17,425 nucleotides of DNA from DASRSS01 sp035656335 (GCA_035656335.1 DASRSS010000298.1:1-17425); one strand, 5' to 3'. Numbered from the stretch's first letter, positions 7,377 through 15,909 are shown. A program made the numbers and translations. The notes: generated by a model from the sequence alone, not told the origin.

Positions 7377-8326
7377 CCGGACACGGTATGCGACCGGGTG
7401 CCGCGGACCTGGCCGACCATCGCCCGGACGTCGGCGACGTCACCCAGGTGGCGCAGCTTGTCCGGGTTCACGACGGCGTGGACGGCGACGATGCGGTCGT
7501 CCGCGATCTGCAGCACGAACACGCTCGCGATCTTGCCGTCGGCGGTGCGGGTCAGCGCCGCCGGCTGGCCGTTGAGCAGCGTCGGCTCGAGTCGCACGCC
7601 GAACTGGTCCGCCTGGCCGAGCAGGCCGACGAACAGGCGCAGCACCCGGTCGACGCCGACCAGGGTGCGCGCGACCGCCGGTGCCTTGCCGCCGCCGTCG
7701 GCGTGCCATTCGACGTCCGCGGCGAGCAGCTGCTTCAGCGCAGCCAGGTCACCGCGGTTTGACGCGGCGAAGAACCGCTCGGCCAGTTCGGCGCGCCGCT
7801 GCGGCGAGGACTCGTAGCGCGGGCGGCGCTCGTCGACCTTCGCCCGGGCACGCACGAGGATCTGTCGGCAGTTGTCCTCGGTGCGGTCGACGAAGTCGGC
7901 GACCTCGGCGAACTCGTAGCCGAACACGTCCCGCAGCAGGAACACGGCGCGCTCGATCGGGTTGAGGCTTTCCAGCAGCACCAGGAACGCCATCGACAGC
8001 GACTCGGCCAGCTCGGCGCTCCGAGCGGGACCCAGGTTGGCCGGCAGGCTGTCGTCCAGCACCGGCTCGGGCAGCCACTCGCCGACGTACGACTCGCGCC
8101 GCCGCCGCGCCGAGCTGAGCACGTCCAGCGACAGCCGGGTGACCGTGGTCGTCAGGTACGCCTTCGGGTTGTCGACCACGGTGCCGTCGCGCAGCGCCCG
8201 GTGGTAGCGCAGGAACGCCTCCTGCAGCGCGTCCTCGGCCTCGGTGACGGTGCCGAGCATGCGGTACGCGATCGAGAACAGCAGCGGACGCAGCTCGGCG
8301 TACAGGTCGGCGGTGGCGACGCTCAC
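7373..8326 (-). CDS. ECF41-group RNA polymerase sigma factor with SnoaL-like C-terminal domain
   Basis: A 317-aa sigma-70-family protein. Region 2 covers about 12-45 and 60-80 (LLFSIAYRMLGTVTEAEDALQ; YLTTTVTRLSLDVL); region 4 covers about 112-165 (LNPIERAVFLLRDVFGYEFAEVADFV plus a helix-turn-helix). A C-terminal SnoaL/NTF2-like domain follows from about 177. Three signatures of group ECF41 are present: WLPEP (84-88) between regions 2 and 4, DGGGK (210-214) and NPDKL (287-291). In this group the fused C-terminal domain replaces a separate anti-sigma factor. The start is GTG 8326; the open frame continues upstream but the family begins here. No Shine-Dalgarno at proper spacing is seen; CATCCT 7 bases upstream may serve as -10. 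Three genes follow in the same operon, and the diverging epimerase carries the cognate promoter. SigJ of mycobacteria is a related protein. Confidence 0.95.
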   Translation of the reverse strand: MSVATADLYAELRPLLFSIAYRMLGTVTEAEDALQEAFLRYHRALRDGTVVDNPKAYLTTTVTRLSLDVLSSARRRRESYVGEWLPEPVLDDSLPANLGPARSAELAESLSMAFLVLLESLNPIERAVFLLRDVFGYEFAEVADFVDRTEDNCRQILVRARAKVDERRPRYESSPQRRAELAERFFAASNRGDLAALKQLLAADVEWHADGGGKAPAVARTLVGVDRVLRLFVGLLGQADQFGVRLEPTLLNGQPAALTRTADGKIASVFVLQIADDRIVAVHAVVNPDKLRHLGDVADVRAMVGQVRGTRSHTVSG

Positions 8327-8337
8327 ACCTCGCAGGA

Positions 8338-8364
8338 TGTCACAGCCGCCGGGGGTGCGCCGTC
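8338..8364 (+). promoter_or_regulatory. ECF41-type promoter (TGTCACA-N16-CGTC) of the epimerase gene
   Basis: TGTCACA (8338-8344), exactly 16 bases, then CGTC (8361-8364). This equals the promoter consensus reported for ECF41 sigma factors. Transcription should start a few bases after 8364, giving a leader of about 30 bases before the ATG at 8400. The -35 part overlaps the presumed promoter of the divergent sigma gene, so the two may compete. Confidence 0.85.
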
Positions 8365-8399
8365 CACTGGGCAGGACCGAACAGCGAAGGGGATTCATC

Positions 8400-9314
8400 A
8401 TGCGAGTACTCGTGGCCGGCGCGACCGGCGTGGTCGGACGGCAACTCGTCCCGATGCTGCGCAGCAGCGGGCACGACGTGATCGGCACCAGCCGCAGCGA
8501 GAGCGGCCTGGCCACCGTCGCCCAACTGGGCGGCACGCCGTTGCGGCTGGACGTGCTCGATGCCGCGGCCGTGCGCCGCGCCGTGGCCGAGGCGAAGCCG
8601 GACGCGATCGTGCACCAGGCGACCGACCTGTCCGCGCTCGGCAACGACTTCCGGCATTTCGACAAGCTTTTCGCCGGCACCAACCGGTTGCGCACCGAAG
8701 GCACCGAGAACCTGCTCACCGCCGGGCGCGAAGCGGGCGTGCAGCGGTACGTCGTGCAGAGCTACCGCTGGGGATTCACCGACGCCGACGGCGTGATCGA
8801 CGCCAACCCGCCGAAGGCGTTCCGCGAGTCCGCGGCGGCGCTGCGGCGGCTCGAGCAACTGGTGCGCGAGACGCCGGGCGCTGTCGCGCTGCGCTACGGC
8901 GGCTTCTACGGCCCGGGGACGTCGCTGGCCGAGGAAGGACCGCAGATCACCGCGATCCGCAAGCGCATGATCCCGATCATCGGCTCCGGCGACGGGTACT
9001 GGACGTTCGTGCACACCTACGACGCGGCGAGCGCCGCGATGGCCGCGCTCACGCAAGGCGAGGGCGTGTACACGGTCGTGGACGACGAGCCGGCGCAGAC
9101 GAAGGTGTGGTTGCCGTACCTGGCCGAGGTGCTCGGCGCGAAGCCGCCGCGGCACGTGCCGGAATGGCTGGGACGGCTGGCCGCAGGCCCGGGCGGTGCG
9201 TGGCTGATGACGAGCGCGCCGGCCGCGTCCAACGCGGCGGCCAAGCGTGAGCTGGGCTGGGCGCCGAAGTACGCCTCGTGGCGGGAGGGTTTCCGCGCCG
9301 AGCTGGGCGGCTAG
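8400..9314 (+). CDS. NAD-dependent epimerase/dehydratase-family oxidoreductase (ECF41 target)
   Basis: The 304-aa protein is an extended or atypical SDR. It starts MRVLVAGATGVVGRQLV with the GxxGxxG cofactor motif at G7, G10 and G13; LDVLD (50-54) marks the second Rossmann strand turn and the acidic-residue position. The segment RYVVQSYRWGF has Y122 but no lysine four residues on, so the classical YxxxK is absent, as in many atypical SDRs. Later blocks are ALRYGGFYGPGT and the C-terminal RELGWAPKYASWREGF typical of epimerase-like proteins. The ATG at 8400 has a strong AAGGGGA site (8387-8393) six bases upstream. Oxidoreductase or epimerase genes are standard partners of ECF41 sigma factors. 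Substrate unknown. Its TAG overlaps the stop of the convergent AbrB-like gene within one CTAG. Confidence 0.9.
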   Translation: MRVLVAGATGVVGRQLVPMLRSSGHDVIGTSRSESGLATVAQLGGTPLRLDVLDAAAVRRAVAEAKPDAIVHQATDLSALGNDFRHFDKLFAGTNRLRTEGTENLLTAGREAGVQRYVVQSYRWGFTDADGVIDANPPKAFRESAAALRRLEQLVRETPGAVALRYGGFYGPGTSLAEEGPQITAIRKRMIPIIGSGDGYWTFVHTYDAASAAMAALTQGEGVYTVVDDEPAQTKVWLPYLAEVLGAKPPRHVPEWLGRLAAGPGGAWLMTSAPAASNAAAKRELGWAPKYASWREGFRAELGG

Positions 9315-9508
9315 CGGTCGCGGACCGGGCGCTGTCGCGTCGGCGCGTCCGGGTCGTCGGTGGTCATCGGGCGGACCACGGCGTACGTGCCGTGGTCCTC
9401 GACCATCAGGTACTTCGCGTCCCAGCGGTGACGCAGCGCGGCGGGCCACGACACGGTGCCGTTGTGGGTCAGCTTGACCTCGACCTGGGGGACTGGACGC
9501 TTGGCCAC
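9311..9508 (-). CDS. Small AbrB/MazE-like DNA-binding protein (orphan)
   Basis: A 65-aa protein whose residues about 8-47 read VEVKLTHNGTVSWPAALR, then RWDAKYLMVEDHGTYAVVRP. This follows the swapped-hairpin AbrB/SpoVT pattern (strand, 'G.v..PaalR', 'V.d.g....vRP'). A charged tail follows. Such proteins are usually antitoxins or transition-state regulators, but no PIN or MazF toxin gene is next to it. The start is GTG 9508; a TAGACT box ends 6 bases before it and no ribosome site exists, so it is probably leaderless. It lies 20 bases beyond the racemase stop and may also be read from the fatty-acid operon. The fold assignment rests on pattern only. Confidence 0.66.
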   Translation of the reverse strand: MAKRPVPQVEVKLTHNGTVSWPAALRHRWDAKYLMVEDHGTYAVVRPMTTDDPDAPTRQRPVRDR

Positions 9509-9514
9509 GGCAAC

Positions 9515-9520
9515 AGTCTA
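9515..9520 (-). promoter_or_regulatory. Putative leaderless -10 box of the AbrB-like gene
   Basis: TAGACT on the minus strand, 6 bases, then GTG 9508. The same hexamer stands before cofC at the left end of the window. Confidence 0.5.
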
Positions 9521-9528
9521 TGAGACCG

Positions 9529-10665
9529 TCAGCGGATCGCGCCCGTTTCGCGCAGTTCGTTCAACTCCTGCTCGGAGTAGCCCGCCTCGGCGAGCAGCGC
9601 GGCCGAATCGGCGCCGACCGCGGTGAGCTCGCGTGTTGCGCCCGGCGTGGCGGAAAACCTCGGCGCGGGCCCGGCGACCGTCGCGTTGCCGACCTGGACG
9701 TAGCTCGCGCGCTCGACGTTGTGCGGATGGTGCGGTGCCTCCTGCAGGGTCAGCACCGGTGCCACGCACGCGTCCAGCGGCGCGAACAGATCGGCCCACT
9801 CGTCGCGGGTGCGGGTGCGGAATACCTCGCTGAGCGTCTTCTCGCACTCGTCCCACTGCGCCGGGTCGTACGGCGAGGCCGTGGTGGCCGGGTCCAGCCC
9901 GAGGCCCTCGACGAGCGCCGCCCAGAACTGCGGCTCGAGCGCGCCGACCGCGACGAACCGGCCGTCCGCGCACTCGTAGCAGCGGTAGTTCGGTGCGCCC
10001 CCGTCGAGCATGTTCGCCGCGCGCTCGTCACGCCAACCGCCGTTGCCGAGGAAGGTGCGAGTCATCGAGCCGAGATAGCCGGCGCCCTCGGTCATCGCCG
10101 CGTCGATCACCTGGCCCTCACCGGTCGCGCGCGCGTGCAGCAACGCGGCCAGCAGCCCGGTGGCGAGGAACATGGAGCCGCCGCCGAAGTCCGCGACGTA
10201 GTTGATCGGCGGCACCGGCGGACCGTCCTTCGGGCCGATGCCGTGCAGCAGGCCGGTGATGGCCAGGTAGGTGATGTCGTGCCCGGCCGTCTGTGCCAGC
10301 GGTCCGTGCTGCCCCCAGCCGGTCATCCGGCCGTAGACGAGCTTCGGGTTGCGGGCGCGGACGGCGTCCGGGCCGATGCCGAGCCGTTCGGCCACACCCG
10401 GACGGAAGCCCTCGATCAGCACGTCGCAGCGCTCGCTCAGGCGCAGCACGACCTCGGCCGCGCCGGGCTTGCGCAGATCGAGCTCGATCGAGCGCCGGCC
10501 GCGCCCGAGTGGACCGGCGGCCAGCGTGCTGCCGAGGTCGCTCGTGCCGATCTTGTCGACGCGGAGAACCTCCGCGCCCAGGTCGGCCAGCAGCATGCCG
10601 AGGAAGGGGACGGGTCCGATCGCCGGCAGCTCCAGCACGCGGACGCCGCTCAGCGGACCGGTCAT
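9529..10665 (-). CDS. CaiB/BaiF family protein, alpha-methylacyl-CoA racemase
   Basis: A 378-aa class III CoA-transferase-fold protein, very like M. tuberculosis MCR as recalled. Such racemases interconvert (R)- and (S)-2-methylacyl-CoA so that branched or sterol side-chain acyl-CoAs can enter beta-oxidation. The racemase catalytic set is present: H129 in AGHDITY, D159 in VADFGGGS and E231 in CYECADG; MTGWGQHGP and ANMLDGGAPNY are also conserved. Length is normal (MCR about 360, human AMACR 382). The ATG at 10665 has a GAGAGGGGA site just upstream. It follows fadB by 19 bases and is the third gene of the operon fadA-fadB-racemase, which supports a lipid-degradation role rather than a plain CoA transferase. 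The exact substrate is not determined. Confidence 0.92.
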   Translation of the reverse strand: MTGPLSGVRVLELPAIGPVPFLGMLLADLGAEVLRVDKIGTSDLGSTLAAGPLGRGRRSIELDLRKPGAAEVVLRLSERCDVLIEGFRPGVAERLGIGPDAVRARNPKLVYGRMTGWGQHGPLAQTAGHDITYLAITGLLHGIGPKDGPPVPPINYVADFGGGSMFLATGLLAALLHARATGEGQVIDAAMTEGAGYLGSMTRTFLGNGGWRDERAANMLDGGAPNYRCYECADGRFVAVGALEPQFWAALVEGLGLDPATTASPYDPAQWDECEKTLSEVFRTRTRDEWADLFAPLDACVAPVLTLQEAPHHPHNVERASYVQVGNATVAGPAPRFSATPGATRELTAVGADSAALLAEAGYSEQELNELRETGAIR

Positions 10666-10684
10666 GCCCGTCCCCTCTCCCCGT

Positions 10685-12870
10685 TCAGAACTTCTCGTTC
10701 GACTCGGCCTTTGAGCGCAGCAGCGCGTTGGGCTCGAACCGGTCGCCGTACTTCTTGGCGAACTCGTCCGCGCGGACGACCAGCCCGCGCACGCCCGTTT
10801 CGCCCAGGCCGTCCAGCCGCTGGAAGCCGTTGATGTACTGCAGCACGCCTCCGGTCCAGGCCGGGAAGCCGATGCCCATGATCGAGCCGATGTTCGCGTC
10901 CGCGGTCTGCTCGATCACGCCCTCCTCGACGCAGCGCGCCGACTCGACGGCCTCGATCACCAGCATGCGCTCGGACAGCTCGTGCAGGTCGACCTCGGAC
11001 GGGTCGGCGGTGACCGGGAAGTGCTCGGCGAGACCCGACCACAGGCCCAGGCGCTTGCCATTCTCGTCGTAGTCGAAGAAGCCGGCGCCGCGCAGGCGAC
11101 CCGGACGGCCCAGCTCGACCATCTTCTCGACGACCTGCTCCGCCGGGTGCGCCGGGTAGGTGCGGCCCTCGGCCTCGGCGGCCTTGCGCGTCTCGTTGCG
11201 GATCTTGAGGAACAGCTCCATATTCAGCTCGTCCGCCAGCTGCAGCGCGCCGACCGGGTACCCGGCCTGCGTGGTCGCCTGCTCGATGGACGACGGTGCG
11301 ATGCCCTCGCCGAGCATCGCGATCGCCTCGTTGACGAACGTGCCGATCACGCGCGAGGTGAAGAAGCCGCGGCTGTCGTTGACGACGATCGGCGTCTTCT
11401 TGATCTGCTTCGCGTAGTCCAGCGCACGCGCCAGCGCCGCGTCGGACGTCTGCTCGCCGCGGATGATCTCCAGCAGCGGCATCTTGTCGACGGGGGAGAA
11501 GAAGTGCAGGCCGATGAAGTCCCCCTTGCGCTGCACGCCCTCGGCCAGCCCGGTGATCGGGAGCGTCGACGTGTTCGAACCGAGCAGTGCGTCGGCGTTC
11601 ACGACCGGCTCGGCCTCGCTGAACACCTGGTGCTTGAGCTCGACGTTCTCGAACACGGCCTCGACGATCAGGTCGCAGCCGGCCAGGTCGGCGTAGTCGG
11701 CGGTCGGCGTAATGCGCGCCAGCACCTCGTCCGCCTTCTCCTGGGTGGTCTTGCCGCGGGACACGGCCTTGTCCAGCAGCTTCTTCGAGTAGCCCTTGCC
11801 CTTCTCGGCCGCCTCGAGGGAGACGTCCTTGAGCACGACCTCGATGCCGTTGCGGGCGCTGACGTACGCGATGCCCGCTCCCATCATGCCGGCGCCGAGC
11901 ACCGCGACCTTCTTCGCCGGGCGCGGCTCGTAGCCGTCCGGACGCGACCCGCCGGCGTTGATCGAGTTCAGGTCGAACCAGAACGCCTGGATCATGTTCT
12001 TCGCGACCTGGCCCTTGGCGAGGTTGACGAAGTAGCGGCCCTCGATGGTCAGCGCGGTGTCGATGTCGACCTGCGCGCCCTCGACGGCCGCGCACATGAT
12101 GTGGTGCGGCGCGGGCATCGGCGCGCCCTTGAGCTGCTTGCGCAGGTTGGCGGGGAACGCGGGCAGCATCCCGGCGAGCTTCGGGCTGGACGGCGCGCCG
12201 CCCGGCATCCGGTAACCCTTCGCGTCCCACGGCTGGACCGCCTCGGGGTTGGCCTTGATCCAGGCGCGGGCCGCCTCGAACATCGCCTCGGGCGTGGCGG
12301 CCAGCTCGTCCACGATGCCGACCTCGACGGCCTGCGCCGGCTTGAACCGATTTCCTTGCAGCAGCACCTTCATCAGCCCGTCGGCCAGGCCGAGCAGCCG
12401 GACGATGCGGGTGACACCGCCGCCGCCGGGCAGCAGGCCGAGCGTGACCTCCGGCAGGCCGAACTGCGCCTTCGGGTTGTCGAGCGCCACGCGGCGGTGG
12501 CAGGCCAGCGCGATCTCCAGCCCGCCGCCGAGCGCCGCGCCGTTCAGCGCGGCGACGACCGGCCGGCCCTGCGTCTCCAGCCGGCGCAGGTCCGCCTTGA
12601 TCTCGGTGACGCCCGCGAGGAACTGCTCGGCGTTGTCGTCGTCCACCTGCGCGAGCAGGTTGAGGTCACCGCCGGCGAAGAAGGTGTCCTTGCCGGACGT
12701 GATGATCACGCCGGTGATCGAGTCCTTCTCCGCGTACAGCCGGTCGACCGCCGCCTTCATCGACGCCTGGTAGGCGCCGCTCATCGTGTTCGCGCGCTGG
12801 GTCGGGTCGTCGAGGGTCAGCGTGACGATGCCGTCCGCGTCCTGGTCCCAGCGGATGGTGCTCTCAGTCA

Positions 12871-12871
<1 letters not shown>
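10685..12871 (-). CDS. fadB: Fatty acid oxidation multifunctional protein (enoyl-CoA hydratase / 3-hydroxyacyl-CoA dehydrogenase)
   Basis: A 728-aa alpha subunit of the trifunctional beta-oxidation enzyme. Residues about 1-200 are a crotonase domain with the oxyanion-hole and acid/base block NGAALGGGLEIALAC (E119) and LPEVTLGLLPGGGG (E141), both glutamates of the hydratase. Residues about 320-500 are the NAD domain with GAGMMGAG (326-333), SNTSTLPI and the catalytic histidine H456 in GLHFFSPVDKMPLLEII. VNDSRGFFTSRVIGTF opens the C-terminal dehydrogenase domains. It is highly similar throughout to M. tuberculosis FadB (Rv0860) as recalled. The start is ATG 12871, overlapping the thiolase stop by one base (TGATG); the frame continues 16 codons further into fadA, but those are not needed. 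It should assemble with FadA. Confidence 0.96.
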
Positions 12872-14079
<1,208 letters not shown>

Positions 14080-14085
<6 letters not shown>

Positions 14086-14128
14086 GTCTCGCTCCACAAG
14101 TGTCGCTCGGTGCTCATGACGTGCTCCA
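14080..14128 (-). repeat. Imperfect tandem duplication of the fadA translation-start region
   Basis: Two copies of TGGAGC-N5-ATGAGCAC, with GAG following one base later, start 32 bases apart (first bases near 14128 and 14096 on the minus strand). The SD, spacing and first four codons agree, while the N5 spacer and the downstream bases differ. Confidence 0.7.
14082..14117 (-). CDS. Possible 11-codon leader ORF (MSTERHLWSET) before fadA
   Basis: On the minus strand, ATG 14117 with GGAG six bases upstream opens a frame of 11 codons whose TGA overlaps the fadA ATG as ATGA. Its signals copy those of fadA: both read GGAG-N6-ATGAGCAC and both encode MSTE at first, 32 bases apart and in different frames. 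It may be a translated leader that couples into fadA, or simply the remnant of a short tandem duplication. There is no evidence of a functional peptide. Confidence 0.35.
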
Positions 14129-14152
14129 ACCAAAAGGTGGGCTGATCCCCTG

Positions 14153-14183
14153 ATCCTGTCAGTACCACTGTCACAGTTGTCAA
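14153..14183 (-). promoter_or_regulatory. Candidate MerR-controlled fadA promoter (TTGACA-N19-CAGGAT)
   Basis: Minus-strand TTGACA (14183-14178) is followed by exactly 19 bases and CAGGAT (14158-14153). A 19-bp spacer is typical of promoters activated by MerR proteins, which untwist the DNA. The -10 match is weak, so this is a proposal. Confidence 0.35.
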
Positions 14184-14192
14184 GTGCCAGTG
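14166..14192. promoter_or_regulatory. Inverted-repeat operator candidate between fadA and merR-like gene
   Basis: CACTGTCAC (14166-14174), a 9-base centre, then GTGCCAGTG (14184-14192): the arms pair at 8 of 9 positions. A second, weaker dyad is CACAGT (14172-14177) with ACTGTG (14193-14198). The site covers the proposed -35 box of fadA and lies 28 bases before the regulator's ATG, so one protein bound here could act on both genes. Confidence 0.55.
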
Positions 14193-14207
14193 ACTGTGTG
14201 ATTGGTC

Positions 14208-14213
14208 TACGCT
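14208..14213 (+). promoter_or_regulatory. Putative leaderless -10 box of the MerR-family gene
   Basis: TACGCT, then 7 bases, then ATG 14221. No Shine-Dalgarno is visible. The inverted-repeat operator candidate ends 15 bases upstream, which would allow autoregulation. Confidence 0.45.
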
Positions 14214-14220
14214 GCCGGAT

Positions 14221-14976
14221 ATGGCGACGACTGCGGCGGATCAGGCTGCCGGTCCCGACACCGTCGAGACCACGGCCGCGGTGTCCGCCGAGGAGTTCAC
14301 GATCGACGAGCTGGCGGCGCGCACCGGCATGACGGTGCGGACCGTGCGCTTCTACGCCGCCGAAGGACTGCTGCCCCCGCCGGAGCGCCGCGGCCGCGTC
14401 GCCTACTACGACGCCCGGCACCGGCTCCGGCTCGACCTCATCCGGACGTTGCAGGAACACGGGTACACGCTGGCGGCGATCGACCGCGTGCTGGCGCGCA
14501 TTCCCGAGGACGCCGAGCCGTCGGAGTACGCGGTGCACTCGGCCGTGCTCGCGCCGTGGCTGCCCGCGCAGGTCGAGGAGCTGGACCGGGCCGGGCTCGA
14601 ACGGCGGGTGGGACGGCGCCTGGACGACGACGAGCTCAGCTACCTGGCCACGATCGGCGCGCTCGAGGCGTGCGGCGAGGACCGCTACCGGACGTCACCC
14701 GCGCTGCTCGGACACGCGGTGGAGCTGATGCGGCTGCCGGTGCCCGCGAGCGTCCTGCACGACTCGGCCGAGATCATCGGCGCGCACGCCACCGCGGTCG
14801 CCGACGGCCTGACCGACGTGTTCGTCAAAGGCATCTGGGGGCCGTACCAGCGCGGCGAACTCGACGACGAGCAGGTGGTCGCGATGCTGTCGCGGCTGCG
14901 TCCGTTGGCCGTGCAGGGGCTGGTCAGCGCCTTCGTCCGGGCCGCCGACTACGCGGCGCGGCGCAACCTGTCCTAG
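14221..14976 (+). CDS. MerR-family transcriptional regulator
   Basis: A 251-aa regulator. After a 24-residue Ala/Thr-rich N-terminal tail, the winged helix-turn-helix reads FTIDELAARTGMTVRTVRFYAAEGLLPPPERRGRVAYY (about 27-64), followed by the LRLDLIRTLQEHGYTLAAIDRVL helix typical of MerR proteins. The C-terminal part (about 110-251) is helical with no cysteine-rich metal site, so it more likely senses an organic ligand such as an acyl-CoA than a metal; this is inference. The gene diverges from the fadA-fadB-racemase operon, the usual arrangement for a local regulator, and an inverted repeat sits between them. The ATG at 14221 appears leaderless. Its TAG and the TAG of the convergent DUF3515 gene share one CTAG. 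Confidence 0.93.
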   Translation: MATTAADQAAGPDTVETTAAVSAEEFTIDELAARTGMTVRTVRFYAAEGLLPPPERRGRVAYYDARHRLRLDLIRTLQEHGYTLAAIDRVLARIPEDAEPSEYAVHSAVLAPWLPAQVEELDRAGLERRVGRRLDDDELSYLATIGALEACGEDRYRTSPALLGHAVELMRLPVPASVLHDSAEIIGAHATAVADGLTDVFVKGIWGPYQRGELDDEQVVAMLSRLRPLAVQGLVSAFVRAADYAARRNLS

Positions 14977-15569
14977 GGCCGCCTGCTGCACAGCTTGCTT
15001 GTCGGCGGCAACGGACCTGCGCCCGGCTGGCCGCCGACGCACACCGCGGGCATCGCCTTGGCGATCGCGCCGGCCAGGTCCGTCACGTACGTGCTGCCCG
15101 GGTACTTCGACGGCAGCGTGATCTCGACGTACACGGCGCGGTCGACGGACGTGTAGATCTCGTCGCTGCCGGAACTGGTGACGTCGAAGTAGACGGTGCC
15201 CTTGCCGGTGCTGTCGCCGAACCCCTGGAACAGCGTGCTGCTGCCGGGGTGCAGGTCCTTCGGCCGCGCGACGCCGCAGCGCACGATCACCGCCGGATCG
15301 CCCCAGGCGACCACGAACGGCGTGTCCGGGACGGGGTGGACGGTGCGCGGCGCGAGGCCGTTCAGCCGCACCGGCAGGTTCTGCAACAGCTTCGTGCACG
15401 GTGCGGCCGTGGCGGCGTTGGACGGCGGCGCGCTCGGCGTCAAGGCGGGCAGCGCCTTCGGCGGGTTGTCCGAGCCGCCGGTCGTGCCGATCAGCAGTGC
15501 CAGCACGACCACGATCGGCAGCGTGACGGCCGTCGCGATCAGCGCGGCCCGCCGGGTCTCCGGTGAGAT
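14973..15569 (-). CDS. DUF3515 family protein, membrane-anchored or secreted; start anomalous (ATC)
   Basis: The soluble part matches DUF3515: a conserved Cys after an Ala/Pro-rich linker (APCTKLLQNLPVRLNGL), WGDPAVIVRCGVARPKDL and a C-terminal Cys near AVCVGG. The first ordinary start codon, GTG 15512 (179 aa), would leave only VVLALLIG as a membrane segment. In the same frame further upstream is SPETRRAALIATAVTLPIVVV, a proper positive-then-hydrophobic anchor, directly preceded by ATC at 15569 where ATG or GTG would be expected. A G-rich stretch lies 5 bases before it. I give the longer form (198 aa) because it makes a sensible N-in membrane helix; CTG 15542 is another option. Function unknown. 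It sits just downstream of the Lrp-like gene, and in M. tuberculosis the family member lies beside ddlA near thiL. Confidence 0.83.
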   Translation of the reverse strand: MSPETRRAALIATAVTLPIVVVLALLIGTTGGSDNPPKALPALTPSAPPSNAATAAPCTKLLQNLPVRLNGLAPRTVHPVPDTPFVVAWGDPAVIVRCGVARPKDLHPGSSTLFQGFGDSTGKGTVYFDVTSSGSDEIYTSVDRAVYVEITLPSKYPGSTYVTDLAGAIAKAMPAVCVGGQPGAGPLPPTSKLCSRRP

Positions 15570-15582
15570 CGCGGCCCCCGCT

Positions 15583-15819
15583 CTACAGGTGCACGACGGG
15601 GCAGGTCAGCGTGCGGGTGATGCCCGCGACGCCCTGCACCTTGGCGACCACGAGCTTGCCGAGGTCGTCCACCGTCTCCGCCTCGGCGCGCACGATCACG
15701 TCGTAGGGGCCGGTGACGTCCTCGGCGAGGGTCACGCCGGCCAGCTGACCGATCTCGGCGGCCACGGCTGCGGCCCGGCCGACCTCGGTCTGGATCAATA
15801 TGTAGGCGCTAACGGACAT
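15583..15819 (-). CDS. Stand-alone Lrp/AsnC ligand-binding (RAM) domain protein
   Basis: A 78-aa protein consisting only of the RAM/AsnC effector domain: SAYILIQTEVGRAAAVAAEI, the GPYDVIVRAEAETVDDLGKLV block with the family's 'G.YD.i....a....dl..lv', and GVAGITRTLTCPVV at the end. There is no DNA-binding helix-turn-helix, so it probably assembles into a dimer or ring that binds a small molecule such as an amino acid, or partners with full-length Lrp proteins. The start is ATG 15819; GAGAGGA lies 12 bases upstream, rather far. It is divergent from thiL with 90 bases between and is followed by the DUF3515 gene 13 bases later. Similar single-domain proteins occur next to thiL in other actinobacteria. 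Its role is unknown. Confidence 0.88.
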   Translation of the reverse strand: MSVSAYILIQTEVGRAAAVAAEIGQLAGVTLAEDVTGPYDVIVRAEAETVDDLGKLVVAKVQGVAGITRTLTCPVVHL

Positions 15820-15909
15820 TGGAGTGCGTGTCCTCTCGTCGTGGCATCCGCGCAGACGGTATGAACGTAGCGCGGGCCGCGCGCGCAGCAACGAGCAGGG
15901 AGTGTCGTC

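Noticed and set aside
6018..7817. A 599-codon open frame on the plus strand opposite the SDR and sigma genes
   Set aside because: It is a mirror frame caused by high G+C codon bias. The minus strand carries clear SDR and ECF41 motifs, while this frame is Arg/Val/Gln-rich with no recognisable domain.
8327..8719. An N-terminal extension of the sigma factor
   Set aside because: It lies over the epimerase gene and its promoter; sigma-factor homology begins at GTG 8326.
14086..14538. An N-terminal extension of fadA
   Set aside because: It runs antisense through the MerR gene. ATG 14085 has its own ribosome site and gives the normal thiolase N-terminus.
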